From Bacillota bacterium (GTDB lineage Bacteria; Bacillota; Desulfitobacteriia; Desulfitobacteriales; Desulfitobacteriaceae), in assembly GCA_021811425.1 (NCBI GenBank), contig JAJZPA010000008.1, forward strand, positions 1-38,155: a stretch of DNA of 38,155 nt. Reading direction: 5' to 3'. The notes beneath the pieces are model-generated. The model ran no database searches. It worked only from the letters and a program-made list of their open reading frames with translations, and was not told the origin of the DNA. This document shows positions 7,107-15,712 of the stretch, one piece after another. Both the position numbers and the translations under genes were made by a program. How positions within the stretch are numbered: position 1 is the stretch's first letter; each line of letters starts with the position of its first letter.

Positions 7107-8450
7107 ATGTCAACTACGCACAATGAAAAGCCACAAGGAGCATTGGAACGTATCTTTCACTTGAGTGAGATGAATACCTCAATGCGGACAGAGTTATTAG
7201 CCGGAGTGACCACTTTTGTGACGATGGCCTATATCTTGTTTGTCAACCCGAGCATTTTGAAAGATGCCGGTATGCCGATTCAGGCTACGTTTGCAGCTAC
7301 GGCGATTTCGGCAGCGATTGCCACCTTAATCATGGGATTCGTGGCGAATTATCCGATTGCGCTGGCTCCAGGAATGGGACTTAATGCCTTTTTCACCTAT
7401 GCTGTGGTCATCGGTATGAAACTACCTTGGCAAACAGCCCTGGGAGCCGTGTTTATTTCTGGATTAGTCTTCTTTCTACTCACGGTGACTAAAGTTCGGG
7501 AATGGATCATCGAAGGCGTGCCCCAGGTGCTGCGCTTATCTATCGGAGTCGGAATTGGCTTGTTTATCGCCTTTATCGGCTTGAAAGATGCTGGGATTGT
7601 CATTGCCGATAAGGCCACGTTTGTGACGCTGGGCGATATGAAATCTCCTCATGTGCTGCTTGCGGTCTTTGGCTTCATCGTAACGGGTTGGATGATGGCC
7701 AAACGGGTCAAGGGCGGCTTGCTCATCGGGATCCTGTTAACCACTGTAGTGGGTATGATTACGGGAATCTATCCCCCCCCGACCAGCATCGGTAATATCA
7801 TCGCTCCGGTGAATCCTTTCAAGGAAGTCGCTCCGGTTTTTGGACAACTCGATATTATGGGAGTTTTCAACTACGGTCTAATTTCCATTTTGTTTGCCTT
7901 TACCTTTGTCGACCTCTTCGACAATATTGGCACCTTGCTGGGAGTAACCCGTAAAGCGGGCTTGCTGGATAAAGACGGGAATTTGCCACGCGCAGGGCGG
8001 GCGTTAATGGCGGATTCCATTGGTACCATGGTTGGCTCAGTGATGGGAACCCCGACGGTGACCAGCTATATCGAGAGTGCCGCCGGTGTGGCCGAAGGCG
8101 GGAAAACGGGCTTGACGGCTGTGACCGTAGCGGTATTGTTTGCCGTCTCCATCATCTTTGCCCCTCTGGTCGGATTAATTCCGGCAGAAGCGACGGCCCC
8201 GGTGTTGATCTTGGTCGGCACTTTGATGATGAGCGAAGTCGTGCAAATTCGCTTTGACGACTTTACGGAAGCGATTCCGGCATTTATGACGATCATCATG
8301 ATGCCGTTGACTTTCTCGATTGCTCAAGGTTTAGCTTTTGGTTTCATGTCTTACACGATTATCAAACTCGTTACAGGCCGTTTCAAAGAAAACAATGCGG
8401 TAACCTATACCATGACGGCCTTGTTTATTGTGCATTTTGTGATTAGCTAG
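7107..8450 (+). CDS. AzgA/GhxP-type guanine-hypoxanthine permease (NCS2 family)
   Basis: A 447-residue multi-spanning membrane protein. Family signatures are MAYILFVNPSILKDAG, ALAPGMGLNAFFTY, TFVDLFDNIGTLLGV and GTPTVTSYIESAAGVAEGG, all typical of AzgA-like (GhxP, PbuG) nucleobase:proton symporters. The open frame extends upstream to 7023, but GGGAGGG at 7094-7100 and family alignment place the start at the ATG at 7107. It follows the hydroxylase genes on the same strand with an 88-base gap, so it is likely under the same riboswitch. It probably imports guanine, hypoxanthine or xanthine as substrate for the enzymes around it. Exact base preference cannot be read from the sequence. Confidence 0.9.
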   Translation: MSTTHNEKPQGALERIFHLSEMNTSMRTELLAGVTTFVTMAYILFVNPSILKDAGMPIQATFAATAISAAIATLIMGFVANYPIALAPGMGLNAFFTYAVVIGMKLPWQTALGAVFISGLVFFLLTVTKVREWIIEGVPQVLRLSIGVGIGLFIAFIGLKDAGIVIADKATFVTLGDMKSPHVLLAVFGFIVTGWMMAKRVKGGLLIGILLTTVVGMITGIYPPPTSIGNIIAPVNPFKEVAPVFGQLDIMGVFNYGLISILFAFTFVDLFDNIGTLLGVTRKAGLLDKDGNLPRAGRALMADSIGTMVGSVMGTPTVTSYIESAAGVAEGGKTGLTAVTVAVLFAVSIIFAPLVGLIPAEATAPVLILVGTLMMSEVVQIRFDDFTEAIPAFMTIIMMPLTFSIAQGLAFGFMSYTIIKLVTGRFKENNAVTYTMTALFIVHFVIS

Positions 8451-8472
8451 AGGATTTGTTTTTTATAAATTT

Positions 8473-8525
8473 GGAATACGGAAGGATACCAGGCAGAATC
8501 GTGGACGGGGATCCCTCCGTATTCC
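8473..8525 (+). other. Long imperfect RNA hairpin after the permease gene
   Basis: GGAATACGGA at 8473-8482 pairs perfectly with TCCGTATTCC at 8516-8525. The stem continues inward through a mismatch to GGAT/ATCC and then CC/GG. No T-run follows immediately, so it is not a classical terminator; it may be a processing or stability element or part of an unrecognised leader. The gap 8451-8742 otherwise holds only the hairpin at 8627-8679. Confidence 0.55.
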
Positions 8526-8626
8526 CTATCACATGTGGGTTTTGTTGATCTAAGCAGAAAGAATTACTTTCACGGGCAATAAGAAAAACCTCGCCAGTTG
8601 AATCTTCTTTATAACAGTGTCTTGGC

Positions 8627-8679
8627 TTGAAAAGGTCCTGTTAATTTAGTTTCGGCTCAAGTAGGCAGGGCTTTTTCAA
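8627..8679 (+). other. Attenuator-like hairpin upstream of the amidohydrolase gene
   Basis: TTGAAAAGGTCCTG at 8627-8640 pairs with CAGGGCTTTTTCAA at 8666-8679 over 14 positions with two G-U pairs, around a 25-base loop. The 3' arm contains TTTTT within the stem. It lies 64 bases before the start of the next gene. It could be an attenuator or part of a structured leader; no known riboswitch signature was recognised. Confidence 0.45.
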
Positions 8680-8742
8680 GGAGACATTGGATCCCTTGGA
8701 ATATTGATAATCCGAGTTTACTGAGAAAAGGTGGAAAAGAAG

Positions 8743-10074
8743 ATGCGAGTACGCTTTATAAATGCCAAGATCGTGACGATGAATGCGCAGCGTGAGGTTA
8801 TCACTGGGGACTTGCTGGTTGACGGTGATCGCATTGCCCAAGTGGGGGGCACGGTTGACGTGTCTGTGGATAAGGTGGTGGATGTTCGAGGGGATTTACT
8901 GATTCCAGGTTTAATTCAACCGCATATTCACTTGTGTCAAACCCTGTTTCGGGGTCAGGCCGATGATTTGGAATTGCTCGATTGGCTTAAGTTAAAGATC
9001 TGGCCGCTGGAGGGGGGCCATGATGCCGAATCCCTGTATGACTCAGCGCTCCTGGGGATCGGAGAACTATTTTTGGGGGGGACCACGACCATCGTCGATA
9101 TGGAGACGGTACATCACACAGAACATGCCTTTCAGGCCATCTTAGACAGTGGGTTGCGTGCACTTTCGGGAAAGTGCATGATGGATGATGCCAGTGGCGA
9201 TGTTCCTGGAAGTTTACAGGAAACAACGGAAGATTCTCTGCAGGAAAGTGTGGACCTTTTTGAGAAATATCATGGACAAGGTAACGGTCGTCTGGAAGTG
9301 GCGTTTACCCCTCGTTTTGTTATTTCCTGTACGGATCCACTTCTCAAGGAAGTGGCCCGCCTGGCTGAGGCGAAGAAAGCCTTTGTGCACACCCATGCTT
9401 CAGAAAATCGCGGCGAGATTCAAGTTGTGGAAAGTACACGGGGGCGACGCAACGTGGTTTTCCTGGACGAAATCGGGCTCACGGGTTCTCGGCTGCTTTT
9501 AGCGCATTGTATCTGGTTGGATGAAGAGGAAAAGAAGATTTTGGTAGAGAGTCAAACCCGGGTGGTACATTGCCCGTCATCCAATCTAAAGTTAGCTTCC
9601 GGTCTGGCCCCTATTCCAGAACTTCTTGCCCGCGGAGCACAGGTTTCCTTGGCCGCAGACGGGGCCCCTTGCAACAATAATCTGGATGCGTTCGTTGAAA
9701 TGCGCCATGCGGCTTTGATTCAGAAACCCTTGCTCGGTCCGACCGTGATGCCGGCTCAACAAGTTTTTGAGATGGCAACGCTTTCCGGGGCTAAAGCCAT
9801 TTTGCATGAACATGACTTGGGCAGTCTTGAGGTGGGGAAAAAAGCGGATTTAGCGATTGTCAGCTTGGGCGGGTTGCATACTTGGCCGAATGAACATGTT
9901 GATGTCTATGCGCAACTTGTATATCAGGCCCATTCATCTGACGTACGCCTAACGATGGTTGATGGACAGATCGTCATGCAAGACAGACAACTGTTGACGA
10001 TTGACGTGCCAACCTTGAAAAAGAGTTCGACCCGGAGTCTGCACAGGGTATTGCAGAGGGTCGGTTTAGCATAG
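8743..10074 (+). CDS. MtaD/TrzA/guanine-deaminase-like amidohydrolase
   Basis: A 443-residue metal-dependent deaminase of the amidohydrolase superfamily. Metal-site motifs in order: HIH in IQPHIHLCQTLFRGQADD (near residue 60), THASENRGEI, LLAHCIW, and SLAADGAPCNNNLDAF with the catalytic aspartate. The RG-ADDL-WL-IWPLE pattern is typical of the methylthioadenosine/S-adenosylhomocysteine deaminase group, which also contains guanine and 5'-deoxyadenosine deaminases. The frame opens at a GTG at 8731, but AAAGGTGG at 8727-8733 fits the ATG at 8743. Next to a purine permease, adenine deaminase and xanthine-dehydrogenase-type enzyme, guanine to xanthine is a reasonable guess. Deamination of a nucleoside-like substrate is the main alternative. 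Confidence 0.8.
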   Translation: MRVRFINAKIVTMNAQREVITGDLLVDGDRIAQVGGTVDVSVDKVVDVRGDLLIPGLIQPHIHLCQTLFRGQADDLELLDWLKLKIWPLEGGHDAESLYDSALLGIGELFLGGTTTIVDMETVHHTEHAFQAILDSGLRALSGKCMMDDASGDVPGSLQETTEDSLQESVDLFEKYHGQGNGRLEVAFTPRFVISCTDPLLKEVARLAEAKKAFVHTHASENRGEIQVVESTRGRRNVVFLDEIGLTGSRLLLAHCIWLDEEEKKILVESQTRVVHCPSSNLKLASGLAPIPELLARGAQVSLAADGAPCNNNLDAFVEMRHAALIQKPLLGPTVMPAQQVFEMATLSGAKAILHEHDLGSLEVGKKADLAIVSLGGLHTWPNEHVDVYAQLVYQAHSSDVRLTMVDGQIVMQDRQLLTIDVPTLKKSSTRSLHRVLQRVGLA

Positions 10075-10157
10075 TTAAGGTGAGACTTCAGGCTTTACTG
10101 AATCTCCCCAAGGTTAAGCTTTTCAGTCATGGATAGATTAGGATTAAGGAGACCCGC

Positions 10158-11912
10158 ATGAGAGATTGGAAACAACAGATGGATAAGGCTCGGGGTTTAG
10201 CCAGTATTGATTTGGTACTGCGACGCGCGAGGCTTGTCAATGTCTTTTCGGGCGAAGTTCATATGACGGACATCGGGATTGATCAGGGTGTTTTTGTAGG
10301 TCTTGGAGTTTTTCCAGAGGCGAAACAGACGCTTGATTTAGACGGCAAACTTGTGGTGCCAGGACTGATCGATGGGCATGTCCACATTGAAAGCTCGCTG
10401 CTCTGCCCGGAGGAGTTTTGCTCGTTGCTGCTTTCCCATGGGGTGACGACGGCTGTCGTGGATCCTCATGAAATCGCCAATGTGATGGGAAGCCAAGGGA
10501 TTCGTTATATCTTATCAGCTGTTAGAAATCTACCTTTCAACGCCTTTGTCACACTCCCTTCCTGTGTGCCGGCCACCGACATGGAAACATCCGGAGCCAG
10601 GTTGGACGCTCATGAATTGCGGGAGTTTCTAGACAATTCGCAAGTCATCGGACTGGGAGAAGTCATGGATTATCGGGGTGTGCTGGAAGGCAAGCCTGAT
10701 ATGGTGGAAAAGCTTCGGTTGCCTGTAAAGTTTAAGGACGGCCATGCTCCCGGTATGTCCCCTCAAGACCTCAATGCTTACTTTCTCGCAGGTATGCACA
10801 CGGATCATGAATCTTCTACGCCAGAAGAAGCCTGGGAGCGCATGCGCCGGGGTTTTCACGTCATGCTCAGGGAAGGCAGTGCTGCGAAGAATTTATTGGG
10901 CCTGTTGCCTGCTGTGACACCCGAGAATGCAGGTCAGTGTTTATTCGTGACCGATGATCGACATCCGGGAGACCTGATCCACGAAGGGAGCATTGATCAT
11001 TTGGTCAGGATGGCTATCCGGGCCGGTCAACCCCCGCTGCGGGTGATTCAAATGGCAACGCTGAATGCGGCACGGGCCTTGGGTCTGTCCAAGTTGGGGG
11101 CGGTGGCGCCAGGGTATCAGGCGGATTTTGTCGTGCTGAATGACTTAGAGAATTTCACGATCCGTGAAGTATATTGGCACGGTCGTCTCATGAGTACGAA
11201 CGGTTCACGACCCCGTTTTCCCCGACATAGCACCACAGGTTTAACTGAGAGCGTGCATCTGGGAGGCTGGCACAGGGATAAGCTCAACGTCTCAGGGGTA
11301 TCGCTAACGTCAGCGTTCCAGTTACAAGATGATCAAGAAGACACAAAGGTGCGAGTCAGGGTCATCGGAGTCCGGGGACACAGTTTATTGACAGCGTCCC
11401 GGGAACGTTTGCTTCTATGTGTAGACGGACTGATTCAAGCGGATCCTGAACAGGGTCTTGCCAAAATCGCGGTTTTGGAACGGCATCATGAATCGGGACG
11501 GGTGGGAGTGGGCTTTGTGGAAGGCCTGGGCCTCAGCAAGGGTGCCATCGCCTCAACGGTCGCCCATGATTCCCATAACCTGGTCGTGGTGGGAATGACC
11601 GATGAGGAGATGGATTTGGCCGTTCGTACTTGCGCGGACATGGGCGGCGGGCTTTGCCTTGTTCAGGGCAAAGAAGTATTAGGTAAGCTGCCGCTGCCAA
11701 TCGCAGGGCTGATGACAGATAAGGAACCGGAGGAAGTCGCACAACTTCTTAAACGGATGAAACGCTGCGCACGTCATTTGGGCATGATTTCCGATGTGGA
11801 CCCGTTCATGACATTGGCTTTTCTTTCCCTGCCGGTGATCCCGGAACTGAAGTTGACCGATTGTGGTTTGGTGGACGTAAATCAAGGAGCCTTTGTGAAT
11901 CTTGTGTTGTGA
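10158..11912 (+). CDS. adeC: Adenine deaminase
   Basis: A 584-residue AdeC-type deaminase that converts adenine to hypoxanthine and ammonia. Visible signatures: LIDGHVHIESSLLCPEEF (metal-binding HxH), HGVTTAVVDPHEIANVMG, GLGEVMDYRGV, KDGHAPG, and FVTDDRHPGDL, followed by the C-terminal adenine-deaminase domain with SHNLVVVGMTDEEM. Length is that of the Bacillus enzyme (about 577). AAGGAGA precedes the ATG. It lies 83 bases after the amidohydrolase and is probably cotranscribed with it. Its product hypoxanthine is a natural substrate for the xanthine-dehydrogenase-type enzyme upstream. Confidence 0.95.
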   Translation: MRDWKQQMDKARGLASIDLVLRRARLVNVFSGEVHMTDIGIDQGVFVGLGVFPEAKQTLDLDGKLVVPGLIDGHVHIESSLLCPEEFCSLLLSHGVTTAVVDPHEIANVMGSQGIRYILSAVRNLPFNAFVTLPSCVPATDMETSGARLDAHELREFLDNSQVIGLGEVMDYRGVLEGKPDMVEKLRLPVKFKDGHAPGMSPQDLNAYFLAGMHTDHESSTPEEAWERMRRGFHVMLREGSAAKNLLGLLPAVTPENAGQCLFVTDDRHPGDLIHEGSIDHLVRMAIRAGQPPLRVIQMATLNAARALGLSKLGAVAPGYQADFVVLNDLENFTIREVYWHGRLMSTNGSRPRFPRHSTTGLTESVHLGGWHRDKLNVSGVSLTSAFQLQDDQEDTKVRVRVIGVRGHSLLTASRERLLLCVDGLIQADPEQGLAKIAVLERHHESGRVGVGFVEGLGLSKGAIASTVAHDSHNLVVVGMTDEEMDLAVRTCADMGGGLCLVQGKEVLGKLPLPIAGLMTDKEPEEVAQLLKRMKRCARHLGMISDVDPFMTLAFLSLPVIPELKLTDCGLVDVNQGAFVNLVL

Positions 11913-11946
11913 AAGCTGCCATGAGTGTGGTGGGGTCAATAACTTC

Positions 11947-11955
11947 CCGAACAAT
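11947..11955 (+). promoter_or_regulatory. Possible PurR box half-site
   Basis: CCGAACAAT matches the CCGAACWWT core of the Bacillus PurR box. The A/T-rich 5' flank is only partly matched and no inverted partner was found nearby, so this may be chance. It lies about 105 bases before the ABC importer genes. Confidence 0.25.
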
Positions 11956-12058
11956 AGTTATCAGGATTAAATGAGTTAATGGCAAGTTTATGGTAGAATA
12001 TGATCTAATGAATTGGCGACATTTGTCAATGGTTAAGAAAATGTGAGGAGGCAATCTG

Positions 12059-13582
12059 ATGGAGTATGTCGTGGAGATGCTCAACATTCGCAAAGAGTTT
12101 CCTGGCATCATAGCCAACGACAATATCAGCCTGGAATTAAAAAAAGGCGAAATCCATGCTTTGATGGGTGAAAATGGTGCTGGAAAATCAACGCTGATGA
12201 GTATTCTTTTTGGCCTCTACCAGCCGGACAACGGTTCTATTCGCATTAAGGGCAAAGAAGTACGCATTTCCAATCCGAATGTTGCCAATGACTTGGGTAT
12301 TGGCATGGTTCATCAACACTTTAAGTTGGTCCACAATTTTACAATCACGGAAAATATCATTCTGGGAATCGAGCCTAAAAAAGGGTTAACGCTGGATTTA
12401 AAATCGGCAGCCGAACGAATTCGGCTTTTATCTGAACAATATGGTCTTAATGTGGATCCCTATGAAAAAATCGAAAACGTTTCGGTTGGAATGCAGCAAC
12501 GTGTTGAAATTATTAAAATGCTCTATCGCAATGCCGAAGTCTTAATTTTCGATGAACCCACTGCGGTACTGACTCCCCATGAGATTCTTGATTTGATGAA
12601 AATCATGAAAAACCTGGTCGCAGAAGGCAAGTCGATCATTCTGATCACGCATAAATTGAAGGAAATTAAGGCGGTGGCCGACCGCTGTACCGTCATCCGG
12701 AGAGGCAAGCTTGTAGGCACGGTGGATGTTGCGGCAACAAGTGAGGCTCGAATGGCAGAAATGATGGTTGGCCGTCAGGTTTCCTTTCAAGTGGACAAGT
12801 CTGAAAGCAAACCCGGAGAGATTATCCTGCAGGTGGAAAATCTCTCCGTCCTCAATCATCGGAAGGTTTTAGGATTAAAAGGTTGCTCTCTCGATGTGCG
12901 CTCAGGCGAGATCCTAGGTATTGCAGGTGTCGAAGGCAATGGCCAGACTGAGCTTGTTGAGGCGATCACAGGGCTTACGCGTATTGAGTCTGGGAAGGTA
13001 TTGTTAAAAGAACAGGATATCACCCATCTACTGATCCGCGAGCGCATAGAGGCAGGGATAGCCCATATTCCGGAGGATCGTCAAAAGAGAGGGCTGGTTT
13101 TGGATTATACCATCGAAGAAAATATGGTTTTGGAAGTTTATGATCGTGTTCCGTTTTCAAATAAAGGCTTGTTGGATCGAGATGCCATTCGGAATTATAC
13201 GGATAAGATTATGAAGAATTTTGATGTGCGAGCAGGGGAAGGGGCAGAATCGTTTGCCCGGACGTTGTCTGGGGGCAACCAGCAAAAAGCGATTGTCGGG
13301 CGGGAGGTTGAATTGAATCCGGAACTTCTCATTGCTGTGCAGCCGACACGTGGCTTAGATGTGGGTTCCATCGAATATATTCACAAACGACTCGTTGAAC
13401 AAAGAGATAAGGGTAAAGCTGTTCTGCTGGTCTCTTTAGAGCTGGACGAAATTCTCAATGTTTCGGATCGGATTGCCATTGTCAGTAATGGAGAGTTGAT
13501 TGGGATTGTTAACGCTGCCGAGACCAACGAAAATGAGGTAGGTCTAATGATGGCCGGAGTCAGAAAGGGTGAAAGTAATTGA
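12059..13582 (+). CDS. Nucleoside ABC importer, duplicated ATP-binding subunit (NupA/YufO-type)
   Basis: A 507-residue protein with two fused nucleotide-binding domains. The first has Walker A GENGAGKSTL (about residues 39-48), signature VSVGMQQRVEI and Walker B VLIFDEPTAVL. The second has a degenerate Walker A (GVEGNGQTEL), signature LSGGNQQKAIV and LLIAVQPTRGLDVGS. This is the YufO/NupA and sugar-importer type. It energises the two permeases that follow and the BmpA lipoprotein. GAGGAGG precedes the ATG, and its TGA overlaps the TTG start of the next gene. The family imports purine or other nucleosides, which fits the neighbourhood. Confidence 0.93.
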   Translation: MEYVVEMLNIRKEFPGIIANDNISLELKKGEIHALMGENGAGKSTLMSILFGLYQPDNGSIRIKGKEVRISNPNVANDLGIGMVHQHFKLVHNFTITENIILGIEPKKGLTLDLKSAAERIRLLSEQYGLNVDPYEKIENVSVGMQQRVEIIKMLYRNAEVLIFDEPTAVLTPHEILDLMKIMKNLVAEGKSIILITHKLKEIKAVADRCTVIRRGKLVGTVDVAATSEARMAEMMVGRQVSFQVDKSESKPGEIILQVENLSVLNHRKVLGLKGCSLDVRSGEILGIAGVEGNGQTELVEAITGLTRIESGKVLLKEQDITHLLIRERIEAGIAHIPEDRQKRGLVLDYTIEENMVLEVYDRVPFSNKGLLDRDAIRNYTDKIMKNFDVRAGEGAESFARTLSGGNQQKAIVGREVELNPELLIAVQPTRGLDVGSIEYIHKRLVEQRDKGKAVLLVSLELDEILNVSDRIAIVSNGELIGIVNAAETNENEVGLMMAGVRKGESN

Positions 13583-14646
13583 AGCTACAATTCAAGAAAG
13601 GCTCCGCAAAAAGTGCAGTCGTTGCTTTTCTGGCGGTTATTTTTGGGCTTTTGGCCGGTGCACTGTTAATCGCAGTGACGGGTAGTGATCCTTTTACTGG
13701 TTATGCCTATCTGTTTAAAGGTGGCTTGATGAGTACAGAACGCATTGGGGATACGTTGGCTACTTCTACGCCTCTGATCTTATCGGGATTATCGGTAGCG
13801 TTTGCCTTTAAAACGGGTCTTTTCAATATTGGTGCTTCAGGGCAGATGTTGATGGGTGGGTTTTGTGCCACGGCGGTTGGTTTGACACTTCCCTTACCGT
13901 TCATCATTCTATTGCCACTTGAGATTTTGGCTGCAATCATGGGTGGGGCTATCTGGGCGGTTGTTCCGGGGTTTATGAAGGCACGGTTTAATGTTCATGA
14001 AGTGGTTTCCACGATCATGATGAATTGGATTAGCTATTGGATCATCTATTATGCTGTACCGGCTTATTTTAAGGGGCAGTTTCTGGAAACGGAATCGCGA
14101 GCTATCCCTGATGCAGCCTCGATGAAAGTGAATTGGCTGACACATCTTTTTGATGGTTCCTTTGTTAACTTAGGGCTGTTCTTGGCGATTGCAGCGGTCA
14201 TGATCATAGCGTTTATTTTGAATCGGACCGTTATGGGATATGAACTCAAAGCGGTTGGCTATAACCGCTTTGCGGCGGAGTATGCAGGAATCAATGTCAA
14301 TCGGAATATCGTTTTGTCGATGATGATTGCCGGGGCCTTGGCTGGCTTAGGCGGAGCAACGATGTATATTGGCAATGCCAGCAATATTCAAATAGGAATT
14401 CTGCCATCTCAGGGATTTGACGGCATCGCGGTTGCCTTGTTGGGGGCGAATTCCCCTCTGGGTTCTATGTTCGCAGCTTTATTTTTTGGACTGCTCTATT
14501 CCGGAAAGGGATTTATGAATGCCATGATTCAAATTCCGCCTGAAATTGCGGATACGATTATTGCGACCATTATTTACTTTGCGGCAACCAGTGTGTTAAT
14601 CGAGAGACTCGTCAACATGTTGAGATTCAGAAAGAGAGGTCAATAA
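13579..14646 (+). CDS. Nucleoside ABC importer permease (NupB/YufP-type)
   Basis: A 355-residue integral membrane protein of the BPD_transp_2 (RbsC-like) family with about ten hydrophobic segments. Family motifs include GLSVAFAFKTGLFNIGASGQ and ALAGLGGATMYIG. It starts at TTG (13579-13581), overlapping the previous TGA; AAAGGGTGA provides the ribosome site. It pairs with the next permease to form the membrane channel of the importer. Confidence 0.92.
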   Translation: MKLQFKKGSAKSAVVAFLAVIFGLLAGALLIAVTGSDPFTGYAYLFKGGLMSTERIGDTLATSTPLILSGLSVAFAFKTGLFNIGASGQMLMGGFCATAVGLTLPLPFIILLPLEILAAIMGGAIWAVVPGFMKARFNVHEVVSTIMMNWISYWIIYYAVPAYFKGQFLETESRAIPDAASMKVNWLTHLFDGSFVNLGLFLAIAAVMIIAFILNRTVMGYELKAVGYNRFAAEYAGINVNRNIVLSMMIAGALAGLGGATMYIGNASNIQIGILPSQGFDGIAVALLGANSPLGSMFAALFFGLLYSGKGFMNAMIQIPPEIADTIIATIIYFAATSVLIERLVNMLRFRKRGQ

Positions 14647-14648
14647 CG

Positions 14649-15596
14649 ATGTGGACGATATTGGTACAGATCTTTCCGTATGCGATTGCCTTTACGATTC
14701 CGTTACTGATCACGGCATTGGGAGGACTTTTTTCAGAACGCAGCGGTGTTGTAAATATCGGGCTGGAAGGGCTTATGGTCGTGGGCTCTTTCGGCGGAGC
14801 ACTCGCCATTGCTAAGTTACAGCCCGTGTTTCCGAATGGGGCTGTCTGGATTGGGATCGTGGTGGCCATGCTCACTGGGATAGTATTTTCACTCTTACAC
14901 GCTTTTGCCAGCATTAATTTAAATGCCAATCAGGTCATTAGCGGAACGGCGATTAACATGCTTGCCGGTGCGCTGACTGTATTCTTGGCCAGGAATATCA
15001 CTGGAAGCGGCAATATCCGCATTGGTAGCGGTCTGCCACGGATAGATATACCGATCCTCTCGTCTATACCCATCGTGGGCAAGCTTTTCTTTACTCAAAC
15101 CTATGCCTCGACTTGGCTTGTGCTTGTCATATTGGCTATAAGTTGGTATGTTCTTTACAAAACGGCTTTTGGGCTTAGGTTACGGGCTTGCGGGGAACAT
15201 CCGCATGCTGCGGATTCAGCGGGAGTTAATGTTTTTTGGGTTCGCTATATTGCAGTAATGCTATCGGGAGCCTTTGCCGGATTAGGCGGGGTTGTTATCT
15301 TAATTACCTATTCCGGAGAGTTTACGGGCAGTGTGTCAGGACTAGGGTTTCTTGCTTTAGCAGCTTTGATTTTTGGACAATGGAAGCCCTTAGGGATCTT
15401 GGGAGCCACCTTTTTCTTTGGCTTTGCCAGCACGATTGCCAATGTGTCTCAGGTTATGCCGGCTCTCGCCTCCATACCCAGCGTTATTCTCAAAGTGTTT
15501 CCCTATGTTGTCACCCTTATTGCTTTGATTGTTTTTTCAAAATCATCTCAAGCACCGAGAGCGGCTGGAGAACCTTTTGAGCATGGAAAACGATAA
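14649..15596 (+). CDS. Nucleoside ABC importer permease (NupC/YufQ-type)
   Basis: A 315-residue membrane protein of the same family as its upstream neighbour, which ends two bases before it. Motifs: ALGGLFSERSGVVNIGLEGLM, LRACGEHPHAADSAGVNV and SGAFAGLGGVVI. It is the second, shorter permease of the YufOPQ-type importer. It forms a tight operon with the ATP-binding protein and the first permease. The substrate is inferred to be nucleosides. Confidence 0.92.
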   Translation: MWTILVQIFPYAIAFTIPLLITALGGLFSERSGVVNIGLEGLMVVGSFGGALAIAKLQPVFPNGAVWIGIVVAMLTGIVFSLLHAFASINLNANQVISGTAINMLAGALTVFLARNITGSGNIRIGSGLPRIDIPILSSIPIVGKLFFTQTYASTWLVLVILAISWYVLYKTAFGLRLRACGEHPHAADSAGVNVFWVRYIAVMLSGAFAGLGGVVILITYSGEFTGSVSGLGFLALAALIFGQWKPLGILGATFFFGFASTIANVSQVMPALASIPSVILKVFPYVVTLIALIVFSKSSQAPRAAGEPFEHGKR

Positions 15597-15632
15597 CCTG
15601 TTCTATACCATATATCACCAATAATCCAATCC

Positions 15633-15657
15633 CATTTGACCAGTGATGGTTCAAATG
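15633..15657 (+). other. Intercistronic hairpin before bmpA-like gene
   Basis: CATTTGACCA at 15633-15642 pairs with TGGTTCAAATG at 15647-15657 with one bulged T, capped by the GNRA-type tetraloop GTGA. No T-run follows. It may be an mRNA-stability or processing element separating the permease genes from the binding-protein gene, which is usually needed in greater amount. Confidence 0.45.
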
Positions 15658-15712
15658 ATAACATAAACACACGAATGTAAAGTTTAAGTTAAGAAACTAA
15701 GGAGGTCTATTG

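Noticed and set aside
10083-10106. Small hairpin GAGA-C-TTCAG/CTGAATCTC between the two deaminase genes
   Set aside because: Nine pairs with a bulge and no T-run; too small to call regulatory.
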